A stretch of DNA of 64,000 nucleotides, from NCBI GenBank assembly GCA_030374765.1, contig JARGXX010000001.1, forward strand, positions 310,001 through 374,000, written 5' to 3'. Origin of the DNA: Agarophyton chilense (lineage: Eukaryota > Rhodophyta > Florideophyceae > Gracilariales > Gracilariaceae). The notes beneath the pieces are model-generated. The model made no database searches, was not told the origin of the DNA, and saw only the letters and a list, made by a program, of their open reading frames with translations. Positions within the stretch are counted from its first letter, which is position 1. Every line of letters starts with the position of its first letter. Made by a program: the position numbers and the translations under genes. This document shows positions 11,507 to 22,072 of this stretch, in pieces.

Positions 11507-12707
11507 TCAAACCGCTTGTTTTATATGGTCATAGTAGTCTCGTAAACGTAGTTTTGTTCGTCGGCCAGAACGGACTGGTGACGATTTCAGCGGATGGAGT
11601 AATGTTCTGCTGACGTCTACGATATGATGACGATCATGTCGAATACAGTCCAGTGAAGTATCCATTTGTAAGCGAAACACGCAAGCAAATTTGCTTTCCT
11701 CCATCATAAGTAAGTTGGAGCATCCACCACCGTTCCTGGCATACATTCCAAGCACTTGAACTCTTCACACAAATGACTTATGAAATGTTACTGAAGCTTA
11801 TTTGTCAAAACATCCATTAGTACTATCATCCGCTGTCGTTCGGCACGCGCCAAATTGCGCTCTTCTTTTTCCATATCGGGCCTCTTTTCTTCGAGGGTAA
11901 ATCTACGGTTGATCTCTTCCTTAAAAGCCTCAAATCTTTCAAATTCCTTTTCATTTCTCTCTCGTTTTACCTGCAATCGTTCCTGCTCCAATTCAAATCT
12001 CTTTTGTCCAAATTGATGGCCCTCTTTCGATTGTTTCTTAATAAGACTAGTCATCTCATCATTCGAGTTTGATGCTTCCGAACGTCGGGCTCGTTTCTTG
12101 CCCCTTGATCTAGAAGAAGTCATTTTTTCATCGTTTAACATGTCGCATTTCTTTCTCTTCAAGGCTTGATCTCGTATTTTTTCTCCTGTGGCGATCAGCT
12201 GCATTTCTTAATTGCCCAATTCTTCCTTCTCCACTTTCATAGCTTCATTTTTTCGTCAATTTCATGAATCAGATCATCCAGAAGCGCTTCTTTTTCTCCG
12301 TAGGTTTCGACAATACCAGTAGCAGATTCATTCTTTTTTACCTCCGCGCGTCTAAAAACAACCAGACGTTTGAACCGATCGATTAGTGTTTTGCGAGAAG
12401 GTGTATGCATAGAACGAAGCGCATTGTTTGGCACAAGTTTCAAGAACGTGTTCTGAACTTTTTCGAAAAGTATATCCGTCTATCCCCAAGCAGGTACGTG
12501 TGCACCTGCATCTCGAATGGCGCAAGGAAGGAAAAGGTCGAATGGGGCAGAAAACCGAAAACGTTTAAGTTTAGAGTTTGAAGGCTGTTTCTCGGATGGC
12601 ATTTTGTCATGTTCGACAAATTCTTGCATGAATTTCGGATCCCCACAAGGTTTTATCTCATCTTGTGTTGAGTGCACAGAGTTGGACGGTTGTATAGATG
12701 TATTCAT
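11507..12707 (-). pseudogene. SANT/Myb-like plus coiled-coil transposon-type protein, broken
   Basis: Read from 12707 downward, one frame gives a Lys/Ser-rich start and then a SANT/Myb-like helix bundle (block LKRFRFSAPFDLFLPCAIRD, then ILFEKVQNTFL). It continues with a conserved block that includes TPSRKTLIDRFKRLV and ESATGIVETYGEKEALLDDLI. An in-frame TAG interrupts it at 12480-12482, where GAG (Glu) would fit. After a frameshift near 12240 and a TAA near 12200 it continues at 12204-11788 with ATGEKIRDQALKRKK and a long Glu/Arg-rich coiled coil. Proteins of this layout usually occur as companions of DDE transposases, so this is probably a decayed transposon ORF rather than a host gene; that is inference. 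The open frame at 11507-11755 just downstream is unrecognised but may belong to the same element. Confidence 0.55.
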
Positions 12708-14253
12708 GACGGCAAGAACCCGGAACGAGCTTCCAGAAAGCTACTCTGCACCTGCAATCGCTATACCACCACCAACTCGTATGAAAAAACTTTTCTACGA
12801 GTTGTGGTAAGCAAATATCGTGCAGTTTGTACCAACGAAGCACAGGTTTGTAACCTGTTACTTCTGTCTACCATATTTGTACGAGAATTGGGTTTGCGTA
12901 AATCCTCTAGTGTCCGCTGTAGCCAAAAATTCACTGCAGAATTCATTAAATTTTGCTTGGAAGTTTTTGATTATGACCCTTTGAATAAAAACAGCTACAT
13001 TAAATGATTATTTCAAAAAACCACAGAGATGATCTTTGTAATAAAGCATATATAAACCCATTAATAGTACATAATTTGGTTTAAAAGAGATTTTTCTCTC
13101 AGCGACCTACTTTTCAAAAAAAGCAACAAACTCTTCGGTATTGCTACAAAGAAAAGTAAATCAAATACTTTTAAAATGAAATTGTTCGTTCTCAAAATTT
13201 CTTGTGACTCGCTTTATTTATAAAAATAACTAACATGAAGCAGTTTATATTTGTTTTTTCACTTAAGTTAGGCCATTCTTTCTCAACCGAGTATAATTTT
13301 AGTTCTTCTCGCACTTAATTAAAGCTTTTAGGAGTAGATAGAGAACGTTGGGGACAAAGAGAGGCTTAATAGACTCGTTATTAAGAATAACGGAAAACTT
13401 GGAGGAGTTTGAAAATTGGAGTTTCCACAGTACTATTTCAAAGTTTTTTATATGGAATAATGAAAACTACTTTGTTTTTCTATGGAGATTAAATGCTTGC
13501 GTAGTTACTGAAGCATCTTTTATTAGCAACGTTATCGACGACTTTGCTTTAAAATTAATGCTGCGACAATTATTATGACACGATCTGGCTAAAAAAATGG
13601 AAATCGATGATTTGAGTTGATTTGAAGATCAATTGGTAGGTCACCAATATTGCGCTGGGTCACAGTGTGTCCTTTGTAGACAATATGAAATTGTGTATTA
13701 AAGTGTGCTTATTAAGAGAGCTCTTGTGGTTAGGCGTCTCACGATTTGGGTCCTTTTCGGTTGTAACCATCCAAGTTGGGTTACTTTTGCTTCTACGGAT
13801 ATGACTTTCACAAAATGCGTGACCTCGTCTATTGCTGATGTAATCGACAGATGCTTGACACTTGGTATCGACTTGTCAAGTGGTTAGTGGCAGAGGCGTC
13901 GACGATGTTGAGCTATATAATTTTTTTAGCTGATAATTTTGGACTTGGGGTTACTAAATAGTGGAGAGAAAAACGGCCCTCACGCGGTTGTTTTAGGGGG
14001 GTATCTGAATTTGAGCTACAAAAACTGATTGGCTACTCTTGCAACGTCAGCCACGCCATGTCGAATCGGCTCTTCCTGCAATGTATGGGCAGCGCTCCAG
14101 CAACGCTCGGCCTTATTCATTCTCTAAACGTTCGAAGAAGGAATCGCTATTTCGTGATATCGCTTCTTGTTAAATAGCTTTGTACCAGCGATCTACCGTA
14201 TCTTCCGTTCTCAAGGTTTGTGCTTGCCGAGCGCTACGCTTCTATAGACAGCA
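12708..14253. other. AT-rich intergenic region, no gene recognised; holds the RPN10 promoter
   Basis: Small open frames (12672-13007, 13348-13578, 13705-13887) show no motif. The stretch 13000-13600 is strongly AT-rich with T and A runs. The last few hundred bases lie directly upstream of the RPN10 start and should hold its promoter, but no clear core element can be named. Confidence 0.4.
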
Positions 14254-15350
14254 ATGGGTCTGGAAGCCACCATCCTCTGCGTCGACAATTCTGAGTTCAG
14301 TCGAAATGGTGACTTTGCTCCTTCTAGGTTCGTATGTTTCCCTATCATCTACCTCAGGTCCGAGTTCTCGAGTAGGCCTGATCGCCGCTGACTGTAGATT
14401 TACATTTCATGCGTTGCGTATGCGTTTGTGTGAAATGGATTTTGTGTTATCAGGCTGTGCAGGTCGACTCGGTCAATATGCTGTGCTCCGCCAAAGTGCA
14501 GGCGAACGCGGAAAGCTGTGTGGGTCTACTTACCCTTGCTGGTCGCAGCGCTCGCATTCTCATCACGTCCACCCGTGATCTTGGCCGAATATTCACGTGC
14601 ATGCACGATGTCAAGTTTGACGGAGATTCTAACTTCATAGCGGGAATTCAGAAGGCGCAATTGGCTTTGAAGCATCGTCAGAATAACCTCCAGCGACAGC
14701 GCATAGTTGTGTTTGTTAGCAGCCCGCTGACGGTTGAAACTGAGGTGCTTGTGAAGTTGGGGAAGAATTTGAAGAAGAACTCCGTTTCAGTTGACGTCAT
14801 TAACATTGGCCTTGAAGGAGAGAATCAGGCGAAAATAGATGCCTTCATTGATGCTGTCAATTCCCATGACAGCTCCAGAGCACTTCATGTGCCTGCGGGA
14901 GGCCCAAATCTGGCCGATGCGCTCATGAACTCCGATATTTACATGGAACGCAGCGGTGGCGGTAGTGGTGACGGGGGCACTGGCGATAATGCTGCGAACG
15001 ACTTCCCATACGGCGTCGACCCGTCTGAAGACCCCGAACTTGCGATGGTTCTCAGGATTTCAATGGAGGAGGAGAGAGCCAGGCAAGCCCGCGCGGCTCA
15101 AGAAGCAGCAGAGAGTGGCGAAGATGAAGTCACGAATAATGACGGTAACAAAGACGACACTTCGAAGTCAAAGGGCAAATACGATGACAATGACGAGGAC
15201 CTGTACGGTACTGGCGAAAGCATGGATGTTGATAATGATGACGATGCGGAGATGTTGAGGCGAGCGATTGAACTTTCCAAAGCTTCCGCTGATCCAACAA
15301 ATGCCAGTTCGTCAGACAAGAAGGACGATGATGATAAGAAGGAAAGCTGA
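14254..15350 (+). CDS. RPN10: 26S proteasome ubiquitin receptor Rpn10 (PSMD4)
   Basis: It encodes the vWA/UIM subunit that docks polyubiquitylated substrates on the 19S regulatory particle. Exon 1 is 14254-14331 (26 codons: MGLEATILCVDNSEFSRNGD, then FAPSRF). The intron, 14332-14453, has a GTATGT donor and a CAG acceptor, and exon 2 is 14454-15350; the product is 324 residues. Splicing restores exactly the spacing of plant and animal Rpn10 across the vWA start. Visible features are the vWA domain (residues 1 to about 190) with the conserved ALKHRQN run, the FPYGVDPSEDPELA block, a first UIM around PELAMVLRISMEEE and a second around EMLRRAIELSK. The tail is acidic and Ser/Lys-rich. An unspliced frame starting upstream at 14409 reads intron sequence and is not the true start. 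It converges with ELP1. Confidence 0.96.
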
Positions 15351-15696
15351 TGACGAGTTTATGCGCCGTTTCCAACGCGCCTATGTGCAGACTTCGTCTC
15401 AGTGGAGCGTGAGGGTTATCGTTTTGTATCAGATTGGCTGCGGAAAAGGAGTTGAGCAATAGTTTGAGCTCTCGTAAATTGTACGTTTGTCACTATGTGT
15501 ATGGTATCGCGACCTCGTGGGGATGAGCTGTTAATGAAGCAAGATTTCTTTCCACCTCGAACAACGCATTCTAGATCGGCACCCAACCTTGTAATAATCC
15601 TTTGGCGATGACATTTTTATAAACTACTCGGCTTGGAGAATGAAGAGGTATTGGCAGTTGGAAGCCCTGACCATGTATCCTGTATGTTTACTTCGA
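15351..15696. other. Convergent intergenic region between RPN10 and ELP1
   Basis: These 346 bp separate the stop codons of two convergent genes and should contain both 3' UTRs and polyadenylation signals. No gene or repeat is seen. Confidence 0.6.
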
Positions 15697-18600
15697 CTAC
15701 GTATTTGGATGCAGGATATTTGCAAGAGTGGATTGCGTGAGCCAGCGTTCGTCGTCTAGAGATTTCGTGTCTTCCGGAAGCAAAACGTCTTCTGGTAACA
15801 TCTTTGACTCTTGTAGGTACGTTTCCATCTCCCCGGTAAGCCTCCGAACCTCATCTGACCTTCCGATGAATAGCAATGCGCGACAGGTTTTGTTAAGACG
15901 TTTTTGCAGAAACTCATTGGGAATCAGTTTTCTCAAATACACTACCAGCGCCTCTTCTTCCCGTGGATGGCCTTGCCTTATTCTCTTCTTTGCCGCTTTA
16001 CGCCGCCTCTTCTCTGCTTGTTTTTCGAGCTTGGCAGCGGACAAAGGACCTGTCTGATTGAGGCTAGTGTAAAGGCTTGTCATAGAAGTCCTAGACGTGA
16101 AAGTAATGTCAGATAAATTGGTTGCGATGGAAGAAGCAGTTGTAGCTGAAAACACATCGGAACTTGCTTCGTCACCAACTGGTTTAGAATCCAATTTTTC
16201 CCGAATCGCCTGCTTCGATTCTCGCAAGTTCTTAAGTCGATTACGCCGCTCGCGCAACTTTGAACAGTTTTCAGCAATAGTGCTCAACAATGTTTCATAG
16301 CCATCACATACAGATTCCATAATTCTGTTCCATAAGTCCTCCAGCTCATCTTCAGAATCAGAACGAGGGCTCCATAGAGGTAAAAGCTCAAACGCTGCAT
16401 CCCACTCTTCAGAAACGGTGAGGAGTTCTATAGCTCCGTCAATATCTTGCGTAAGAGTCGCTTTTATTCTGGCTGCATCAATCGTGTCACCATCTTCGGT
16501 TAAACCAGTCGCAATCGTGTCGTACATTACACATTTCTGATCACTCGAAATAGGCAAACGCGAAATAGCATTTACCGCTAGCTGCCATCTGCCTCCTTTT
16601 TGGTAGCAGATGCTGGCGTCTTTCAGATCCCCGTTCCGTATGAAAACGGCTGCCGCATCATCAAACTTTCCAATTCGTTGTAGGTGACTTCCGTATCCGT
16701 TGAGTAGTTCCGGAGTGAAGTCATCTTCAAAGCGAAATAGTTGCAGAGCCGTTTCATACAACTGGTGCTTGTGACAGAGAGAAACACACTGTTTATACAT
16801 CTTCTCACCACAGGCAAATAAGTTTTGCAATGCAGAGCCATATTTTTCAAGCTTTATGTCGATATTGTATTTCCGATAGTTCTCATCCATCTCATACAAT
16901 GTCCGTAGTTCATTCGAGAAGTCGGCTGGGTCCATCTGACTTGCTTCGGCAACGAAAGAAGCCAGTTTCAAATCATACATCCCCAACGCATGATTGTACA
17001 CAATCTCTTCATCCTTCAATAGTACAAAAAGGTAATCTACGGCTGTCGCACCTTCTTCGTTTCCTCTAGTTCTCGCTTCTCGGATCATATCAAGCGCATT
17101 CGTAAGATCTGAAGGTTCGCGTTTGATCAGACCTGTGAGTATTGCTGTCGTGTAACGCCCCGAGTGATTATTGCTTCTCATCGCCGAGACGATTGTGTCA
17201 CAAATCGAATTAACCTTGTGCGGATCACCTTTGAGGAAGCTTAAAAAAACGCTTAGATGTCCTGCTTTCCCGATTTGTTGTACAAAATATGCAGCGCTAC
17301 TCAAAAAGTTTTCGTAGTCGGCGTCAACGAGATGGTTCATATCCACCCGTTGTCTTCTGCAGAGATTGAAGGCATCTGCAAAGAGCCCACGTTTTGCGTA
17401 TTGATACACAGTTTGGAACACGAGCGGACGCGGAGCAATGGTTTCGATGTTTCCACGGGGCACTTGCAGAACAACGTTGACATCTTTCGGGATCCCGGCA
17501 ACAATTAGAGAGCCGCGATCAATAGGTCTAGTAGCTCCTAGCCCCGCGGCTAGACTGCCTCGCGTCCATGAATTGCCTTGTGAGTTTGGTATGGCGTTCA
17601 TTTCATCAACAAGTGAAGGAACCTTGCCGTCTTTTTCCGTGCTTGACGCCAATGCGGAAGCTCTCATCCACATGCAATACAAAAGATGAGACCGTGTGGT
17701 GAAAAGAAGAAAATCTTGATGAAGAATGAAAGAGGTACATTCGTTTGAGATGGAAAGAATTTTGTTTGAATCGAAATCAATGATTTCTAGTTCTCCCTCT
17801 TTATCATGAGCAATAACTGGATGTGTTTGTGGCGAGACTTCGACATCAATAACCTTAGTTGCCTCGTTTTTTAGAGGGCCACTTCTGCAGACTACATCAG
17901 TGCAAGCCTTTCTTCCAAGGTCAACATCAAGCATTATCACGGAGTCTTCTGTGGTAGTCAGAATCAATGCGGCTTGCAAGGATTTGGACATGGCCGTAAC
18001 ACAGCCCTTAATGTGGCGGGTTGTCACCAAAGACACATCGTCTTCGTCAAGGCGGAAAATAACGACACGATCAGATGGCTCACTGCTTGCAAGCGAGGAG
18101 GATTCCACGAGAGCGATCACATTTGAAGAAATCATGTGAGGAAAGCGGTAGGCTAGAATACCGTTCCACCCCTGTTCTTTAGGAGAACTCCATTTACTCC
18201 TTGTGACGCTAGCAATGCGTGGAGCTGAGGGTACGCAAGGAATTTGCAGTGGTTCTGAAAACTTTAAGGTTTCAATACCACCATCACATCGAAGCACGCC
18301 AAGCTTTCCATGTGCCTCAAACACAGAGTCAACGGCGACATCGAACTTCACGATTCCGTGACTCATGGGGGGCGGTACTATGCCTCTTGATATGTTTGTC
18401 AACATTATGTTACACCCGTCAATTACGGTCACGTATGCTTCCCCATCCACTCGAAGCACGGTGCTGGTTCGCATACTCATATGAAGATCAATGAGCGTAT
18501 CAGAGGTTACGATATGGGCACAGAAGACATCATCCTCATCCCAAAGCACATCTATGACATGATTGTCGGTAGAAACTGTTTTCTTCTTGTACCAATAGTA

Positions 18601-19353
18601 ATTGACGCGAGTCCAGAAAGTAACGCCCTCAGGATCGACAACAGCCAGAATACTTGCGGTTTGATTCCATCGCGCAAACTTGGAATGGCCGGCGTTGAAA
18701 TCAGATCGAATGTGACGCAAGCCATTGCTTTCGAAGAAGAGCAAGTTTCCTTCGAGATTTGGAACACAAACCATACCGCCTACACGAGACTCCCACGCGG
18801 CAGAGCAGCAAAGTTGCAAATGAGCGCCGTCGAGAGGTTTGATGATCTCGCAGCTGCGATCGATGACGAGGCCGCGGGTCTGATCAGACGAGAACACAAC
18901 AACGAAAAACTGGCCATCAGAGCGCCACGAAACATTGGCTTGGGCGGCAGTTTGATCGAGAGGGACCTCTAAAAGTTTTTCAAACTCGGAATCGAGAACA
19001 ATAATGGAAACGGGAGACACTAGCACAAGCAAAGAGCCATCGGGGCTTGCGCCAATAGCCAAAATGCCGGACTTTTCTGGGGACTCATGAGTGACATCGC
19101 CCACCGTGGTTACATTCCCTTCTTGGACGGAGATGAGCTCTCCCGCGCGAGTTGCTAGAAGGGGATCACCGTTGTGAACAGCCAAGCCAACTGGGTTGGA
19201 TGACGTGTAGATATGGTGCTGTTCCGTTGGGGAGTGAAGAAGAAGACAGTTTTGCAGTTGATGAAGGGTGAATAACTGGTCATAAAAAACGGCGTGAGTG
19301 GGATCAGGAGGAAGGGAAGTCACATGTTGCCGGACCGTAAGCAAATTCTGCAT
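15697..19353 (-). CDS. ELP1: Elongator complex protein 1 (ELP1/IKAP)
   Basis: This is the scaffold subunit of Elongator, which places the 5-carboxymethyl-type modification on wobble uridine of tRNAs. It is a single 1218-codon exon; animal orthologues are about 1330 residues. The N-terminal half is a WD40-like double propeller (residues 1 to about 700) with short Trp/Asp and SPDGSLL-type blades. The hallmark block VPRGNIETIAPRPLV follows near residue 640, then the helical TPR-like C-terminal half (AKRGLFADAFNLCRRQRVDM; ENCSKLRERRNRLKNLRESK). Near 1110-1130 is the Lys/Arg-rich stretch EKRRRKAAKKRIRQGHPREE, at the place of the tRNA-contacting basic region, then the C-terminal dimerisation helices. 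The start at 19353 aligns with the family's MxNL start. No disabling change is seen. It converges with RPN10. Confidence 0.95.
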   Translation of the reverse strand: MQNLLTVRQHVTSLPPDPTHAVFYDQLFTLHQLQNCLLLHSPTEQHHIYTSSNPVGLAVHNGDPLLATRAGELISVQEGNVTTVGDVTHESPEKSGILAIGASPDGSLLVLVSPVSIIVLDSEFEKLLEVPLDQTAAQANVSWRSDGQFFVVVFSSDQTRGLVIDRSCEIIKPLDGAHLQLCCSAAWESRVGGMVCVPNLEGNLLFFESNGLRHIRSDFNAGHSKFARWNQTASILAVVDPEGVTFWTRVNYYWYKKKTVSTDNHVIDVLWDEDDVFCAHIVTSDTLIDLHMSMRTSTVLRVDGEAYVTVIDGCNIMLTNISRGIVPPPMSHGIVKFDVAVDSVFEAHGKLGVLRCDGGIETLKFSEPLQIPCVPSAPRIASVTRSKWSSPKEQGWNGILAYRFPHMISSNVIALVESSSLASSEPSDRVVIFRLDEDDVSLVTTRHIKGCVTAMSKSLQAALILTTTEDSVIMLDVDLGRKACTDVVCRSGPLKNEATKVIDVEVSPQTHPVIAHDKEGELEIIDFDSNKILSISNECTSFILHQDFLLFTTRSHLLYCMWMRASALASSTEKDGKVPSLVDEMNAIPNSQGNSWTRGSLAAGLGATRPIDRGSLIVAGIPKDVNVVLQVPRGNIETIAPRPLVFQTVYQYAKRGLFADAFNLCRRQRVDMNHLVDADYENFLSSAAYFVQQIGKAGHLSVFLSFLKGDPHKVNSICDTIVSAMRSNNHSGRYTTAILTGLIKREPSDLTNALDMIREARTRGNEEGATAVDYLFVLLKDEEIVYNHALGMYDLKLASFVAEASQMDPADFSNELRTLYEMDENYRKYNIDIKLEKYGSALQNLFACGEKMYKQCVSLCHKHQLYETALQLFRFEDDFTPELLNGYGSHLQRIGKFDDAAAVFIRNGDLKDASICYQKGGRWQLAVNAISRLPISSDQKCVMYDTIATGLTEDGDTIDAARIKATLTQDIDGAIELLTVSEEWDAAFELLPLWSPRSDSEDELEDLWNRIMESVCDGYETLLSTIAENCSKLRERRNRLKNLRESKQAIREKLDSKPVGDEASSDVFSATTASSIATNLSDITFTSRTSMTSLYTSLNQTGPLSAAKLEKQAEKRRRKAAKKRIRQGHPREEEALVVYLRKLIPNEFLQKRLNKTCRALLFIGRSDEVRRLTGEMETYLQESKMLPEDVLLPEDTKSLDDERWLTQSTLANILHPNT

Positions 19354-21075
19354 TTGTAGAATGCAGCTGATGGTACAGAGTCTAGGCGGTGGTGCAGAGT
19401 AGATACAATGCGCACGCGGTATTTAATACTTGGCCAACGATCAAGTCGTACTCTATGATTCAATGCCGAGGGGGAAAAGGCAGGAAGGAATTGTAGCATT
19501 ATTGACCAGCACGCGGCGGTCGGTGAGCAATCAATTTTTTATTGGTGCACACTTACATTATCTACAGTGAAGAAAGCAACATTTTGGGAAATAGGGAGCA
19601 GGCATTGCTCATCATTCACAAAAGTTCTTGGTATGGAACTGACACCGCCCATTTCTACCCTCCCGAGATACACTATGGTCATGCGAGTAACTTTTACTGA
19701 TGCGTGACTGAAGCAATGTGAAAACATCGAAATGCTAAAGCAAGAAGTTGCCGAATTGCACCCAAGTATGAACGAGAAACTACAAAATAAAGGCATATCT
19801 CTAGCTCCAGCGCATATACAAGAAATCTGCCTAATACTGTGGAAGTCAACTTTGTTTTAGTTTTACGCGAGAAGCATTCTGCTGGATGAACTCACAAAAT
19901 ACAGAAAAGAATCATGAAAAGCGTCTCAAGTTTTATCATGGAGTCTCATTAGAAACGGATGCTACAATGTCGCACGGCCTCTTTTTAGAGATTGGTAAGC
20001 CTGTTGCTCGCCCCTTCAATGCTTCTACTCGATGACAACAAGTTGATTGTTCATGCACGCTGAAATGAACTTAGAAAGTCTTGAGAACACTTTGGAAGCA
20101 ATAATACGATTGTTCGAAGACGTTCTAGAAATTGTGCGAAAAATCCTACGTCCACAACACGCTTTTAATAATATCTTTTTAAGGGCTTGGTCTTTGAAGA
20201 AGAAGAGTGTATTCTACAGTAGCTACACACAGAGCTAGCACATTGTCGATTGCTTGATTGGAAACTGCGATTGTTTCATCCGTAGGTTGCAAAAAGCTGA
20301 ATAGCTTCCCATAGTAGTTTCCACGTTTAGGAACACCACGGTGCAATTAAGGCATCGACAAGATCCTCTCAGTGAACTGAGGGGCCATCAAAATGTTTTA
20401 CGTTTCTCTCGGTAGAGCCTCCGAGCGCGACAACCCTAAGCGCATCTTAGTATGCACTACTCTAGAACTGCTCATAGCTTTTTTACTATACGTGCTCATT
20501 ATTTCAAGTGCTTCTTTCTTGTATTGAATGCTGAATTGCCACGCCTCGCAATTTTGCGTTGTGCCGCTTTGGTATGTTCTCTAAAGTTTCCGAAGCCAAA
20601 CATCTGGATGACTATTATTTGGTAGTGAGTTTTTTTTTGCAGCAGGGAGGAGAGAGGGAAGAGTTGAAGCTCCAAACTGGGCGTAATTGTGATTCAAAAT
20701 TATAGTTTAGTGATTTCAATTGCTGACATAGGATGTGGTCTAATTCGACTAACGAAAAGTCCATGTACGAAGGATATCATATGTATCTATATCCGATTCC
20801 AAAGAAGGATCCATTCGGCAGACGTGCAGGTAAAATAACGAGGGGAGGTCGGCCCGTTGGCAAAGCGCCAGCAGCAAACAGCAAACGCTCGACTGCCCAC
20901 GACTGCCCACGACTGCCACAGCGGCACGCCACCGTCCTTCAAACTGCCGCTCGGATCCGAAAGTGAACGTCGCCGCGTCCAAGCGCCACCGTCACCAAGC
21001 GCCGCAGTCGCCAAGAGCCGCCGTTGAGCCGCGTACGCGCTGGCGCGTCGCGTGCTGCATCCCGCCCACGCCCCC
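19354..21075. other. Intergenic region; ELP1 promoter side and unidentified sequence
   Basis: The first 150-200 bp above 19353 should contain the ELP1 promoter, but no definite core element is visible. The rest holds small open frames (19539-19796 minus, 20047-20238 plus, 20733-20966 plus) without recognisable domains. A short direct repeat with unit CGACTGCCCA, about three copies, lies near 20889-20918. Base composition turns sharply GC-rich from about 20900, leading into the next gene. Confidence 0.4.
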
Positions 21076-21876
21076 ATGGCATCCCGCCCACGTTTGCCAG
21101 CCGCCACACGAGCGGCGTGTTTCGCCATTGCTCTACTTCTGGCGATTGTGCCGCCGGTTAATGGCGAGCCTGCACCGGCCCCGGCCCACCCCCTTCTCTC
21201 AGTGCAGAGCGCCGTCACGGGCGCAGTGGATACTATTTCGCAGCAGATCATCAATCGTACCGACGCCACGAGCGAGGGCCGTGCCGCTCTCGAAGACGCA
21301 CGAGCGCAAGCTCAAGCGTTGCAGCCGGTCCCCTCCCAGGCGCCCCCACCCGACAATCAAAACCTCACGGGGCTGACGAATCGCTCGCGCGAGGACATTG
21401 CGCCACAGCCTCCTGTTGTGGATTGTGATCGAGAATGTGAGCAGCTGGCCGACCAACTTCTCGAGGCAGTGGAGGGCAGTACGTGCCGCACTTTGTTCAC
21501 AACTGGAAAGTGCCCATCGCCGTGCATGCAAGCCATCAGCGCTATCACCTCCAACTCGTCATGGCCCCCTTGTGCCGCCATGTGCGGCGGCGAGATGGTC
21601 ACGGGCGCCGCGCAACGCTGGAGCGCGCTATGTGACTTGCATCAGGAGACCTTGGTGGAAAAGGGCAAAGAGGCCGTCAAGAACTTTGTGACCGACGGAT
21701 TACGCAGTCGTATTCACCTCAGCGCGCTCATGCGCTTCTCCTTAGGTGCTTTAATACTTTTCCTCGGCGTGGCTTACGGCTATAGGAGGGGAGCCATTTC
21801 CACACACATTGCTTACCGATTGCAAAAGAGACGTCTCCTTGGCCGAAAAAACTCTGACTCCAATCTACCTGTTTGA
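21076..21876 (+). CDS. Orphan type I membrane glycoprotein with Cys-rich ectodomain
   Basis: The product is not recognised. ATG 21076 is preferred over the in-frame ATG at 21052 because it is followed at once by a good signal peptide: a basic start, then ACFAIALLLAIVPPVNG. The predicted protein has 266 residues. After a Pro/Ala-rich segment the ectodomain contains four N-glycosylation sequons (NRT, NLT, NRS, NSS) and eight Cys clustered between about residues 115 and 195, several in CxxxC spacing. One transmembrane helix (FSLGALILFLGVAYGY) lies near residue 230, followed by a basic tail of about 30 residues. This predicts a secretory-pathway protein with the N-terminus outside the cytosol. 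The coding region is GC-rich compared with ELP1. The reading frame is intact and has no intron, but expression is unproven. Confidence 0.7.
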   Translation: MASRPRLPAATRAACFAIALLLAIVPPVNGEPAPAPAHPLLSVQSAVTGAVDTISQQIINRTDATSEGRAALEDARAQAQALQPVPSQAPPPDNQNLTGLTNRSREDIAPQPPVVDCDRECEQLADQLLEAVEGSTCRTLFTTGKCPSPCMQAISAITSNSSWPPCAAMCGGEMVTGAAQRWSALCDLHQETLVEKGKEAVKNFVTDGLRSRIHLSALMRFSLGALILFLGVAYGYRRGAISTHIAYRLQKRRLLGRKNSDSNLPV

Positions 21877-22072
21877 ACTAACTGCCGCACACCAATGTAG
21901 AACCACTAGTGTATCATAAACGCCCTTAGTACGAGCCGGTCGCTTTTTCATCACTGTGGCGGGCCGCCACGCAAACTTGCGCGCGCAGTGCGCTGATGTG
22001 AGCAAGTCGTGTTCAATGCGATTGGGAACAAGCCGCGTCTTCCCAACCAGTCAGTTTTACTAGTGCCGGTCT
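21877..22072. other. Convergent intergenic region before PSMB3
   Basis: These 196 bp lie between the stop of the membrane glycoprotein and the stop of proteasome beta-3, and contain the two 3' ends. Nothing else is seen. Confidence 0.5.

Noticed and set aside
14409..14453. Start of RPN10 at ATG 14409 or nearby
   Set aside because: This is intron sequence. The exon at 14254-14331 supplies the conserved vWA start and the splice sites are canonical.
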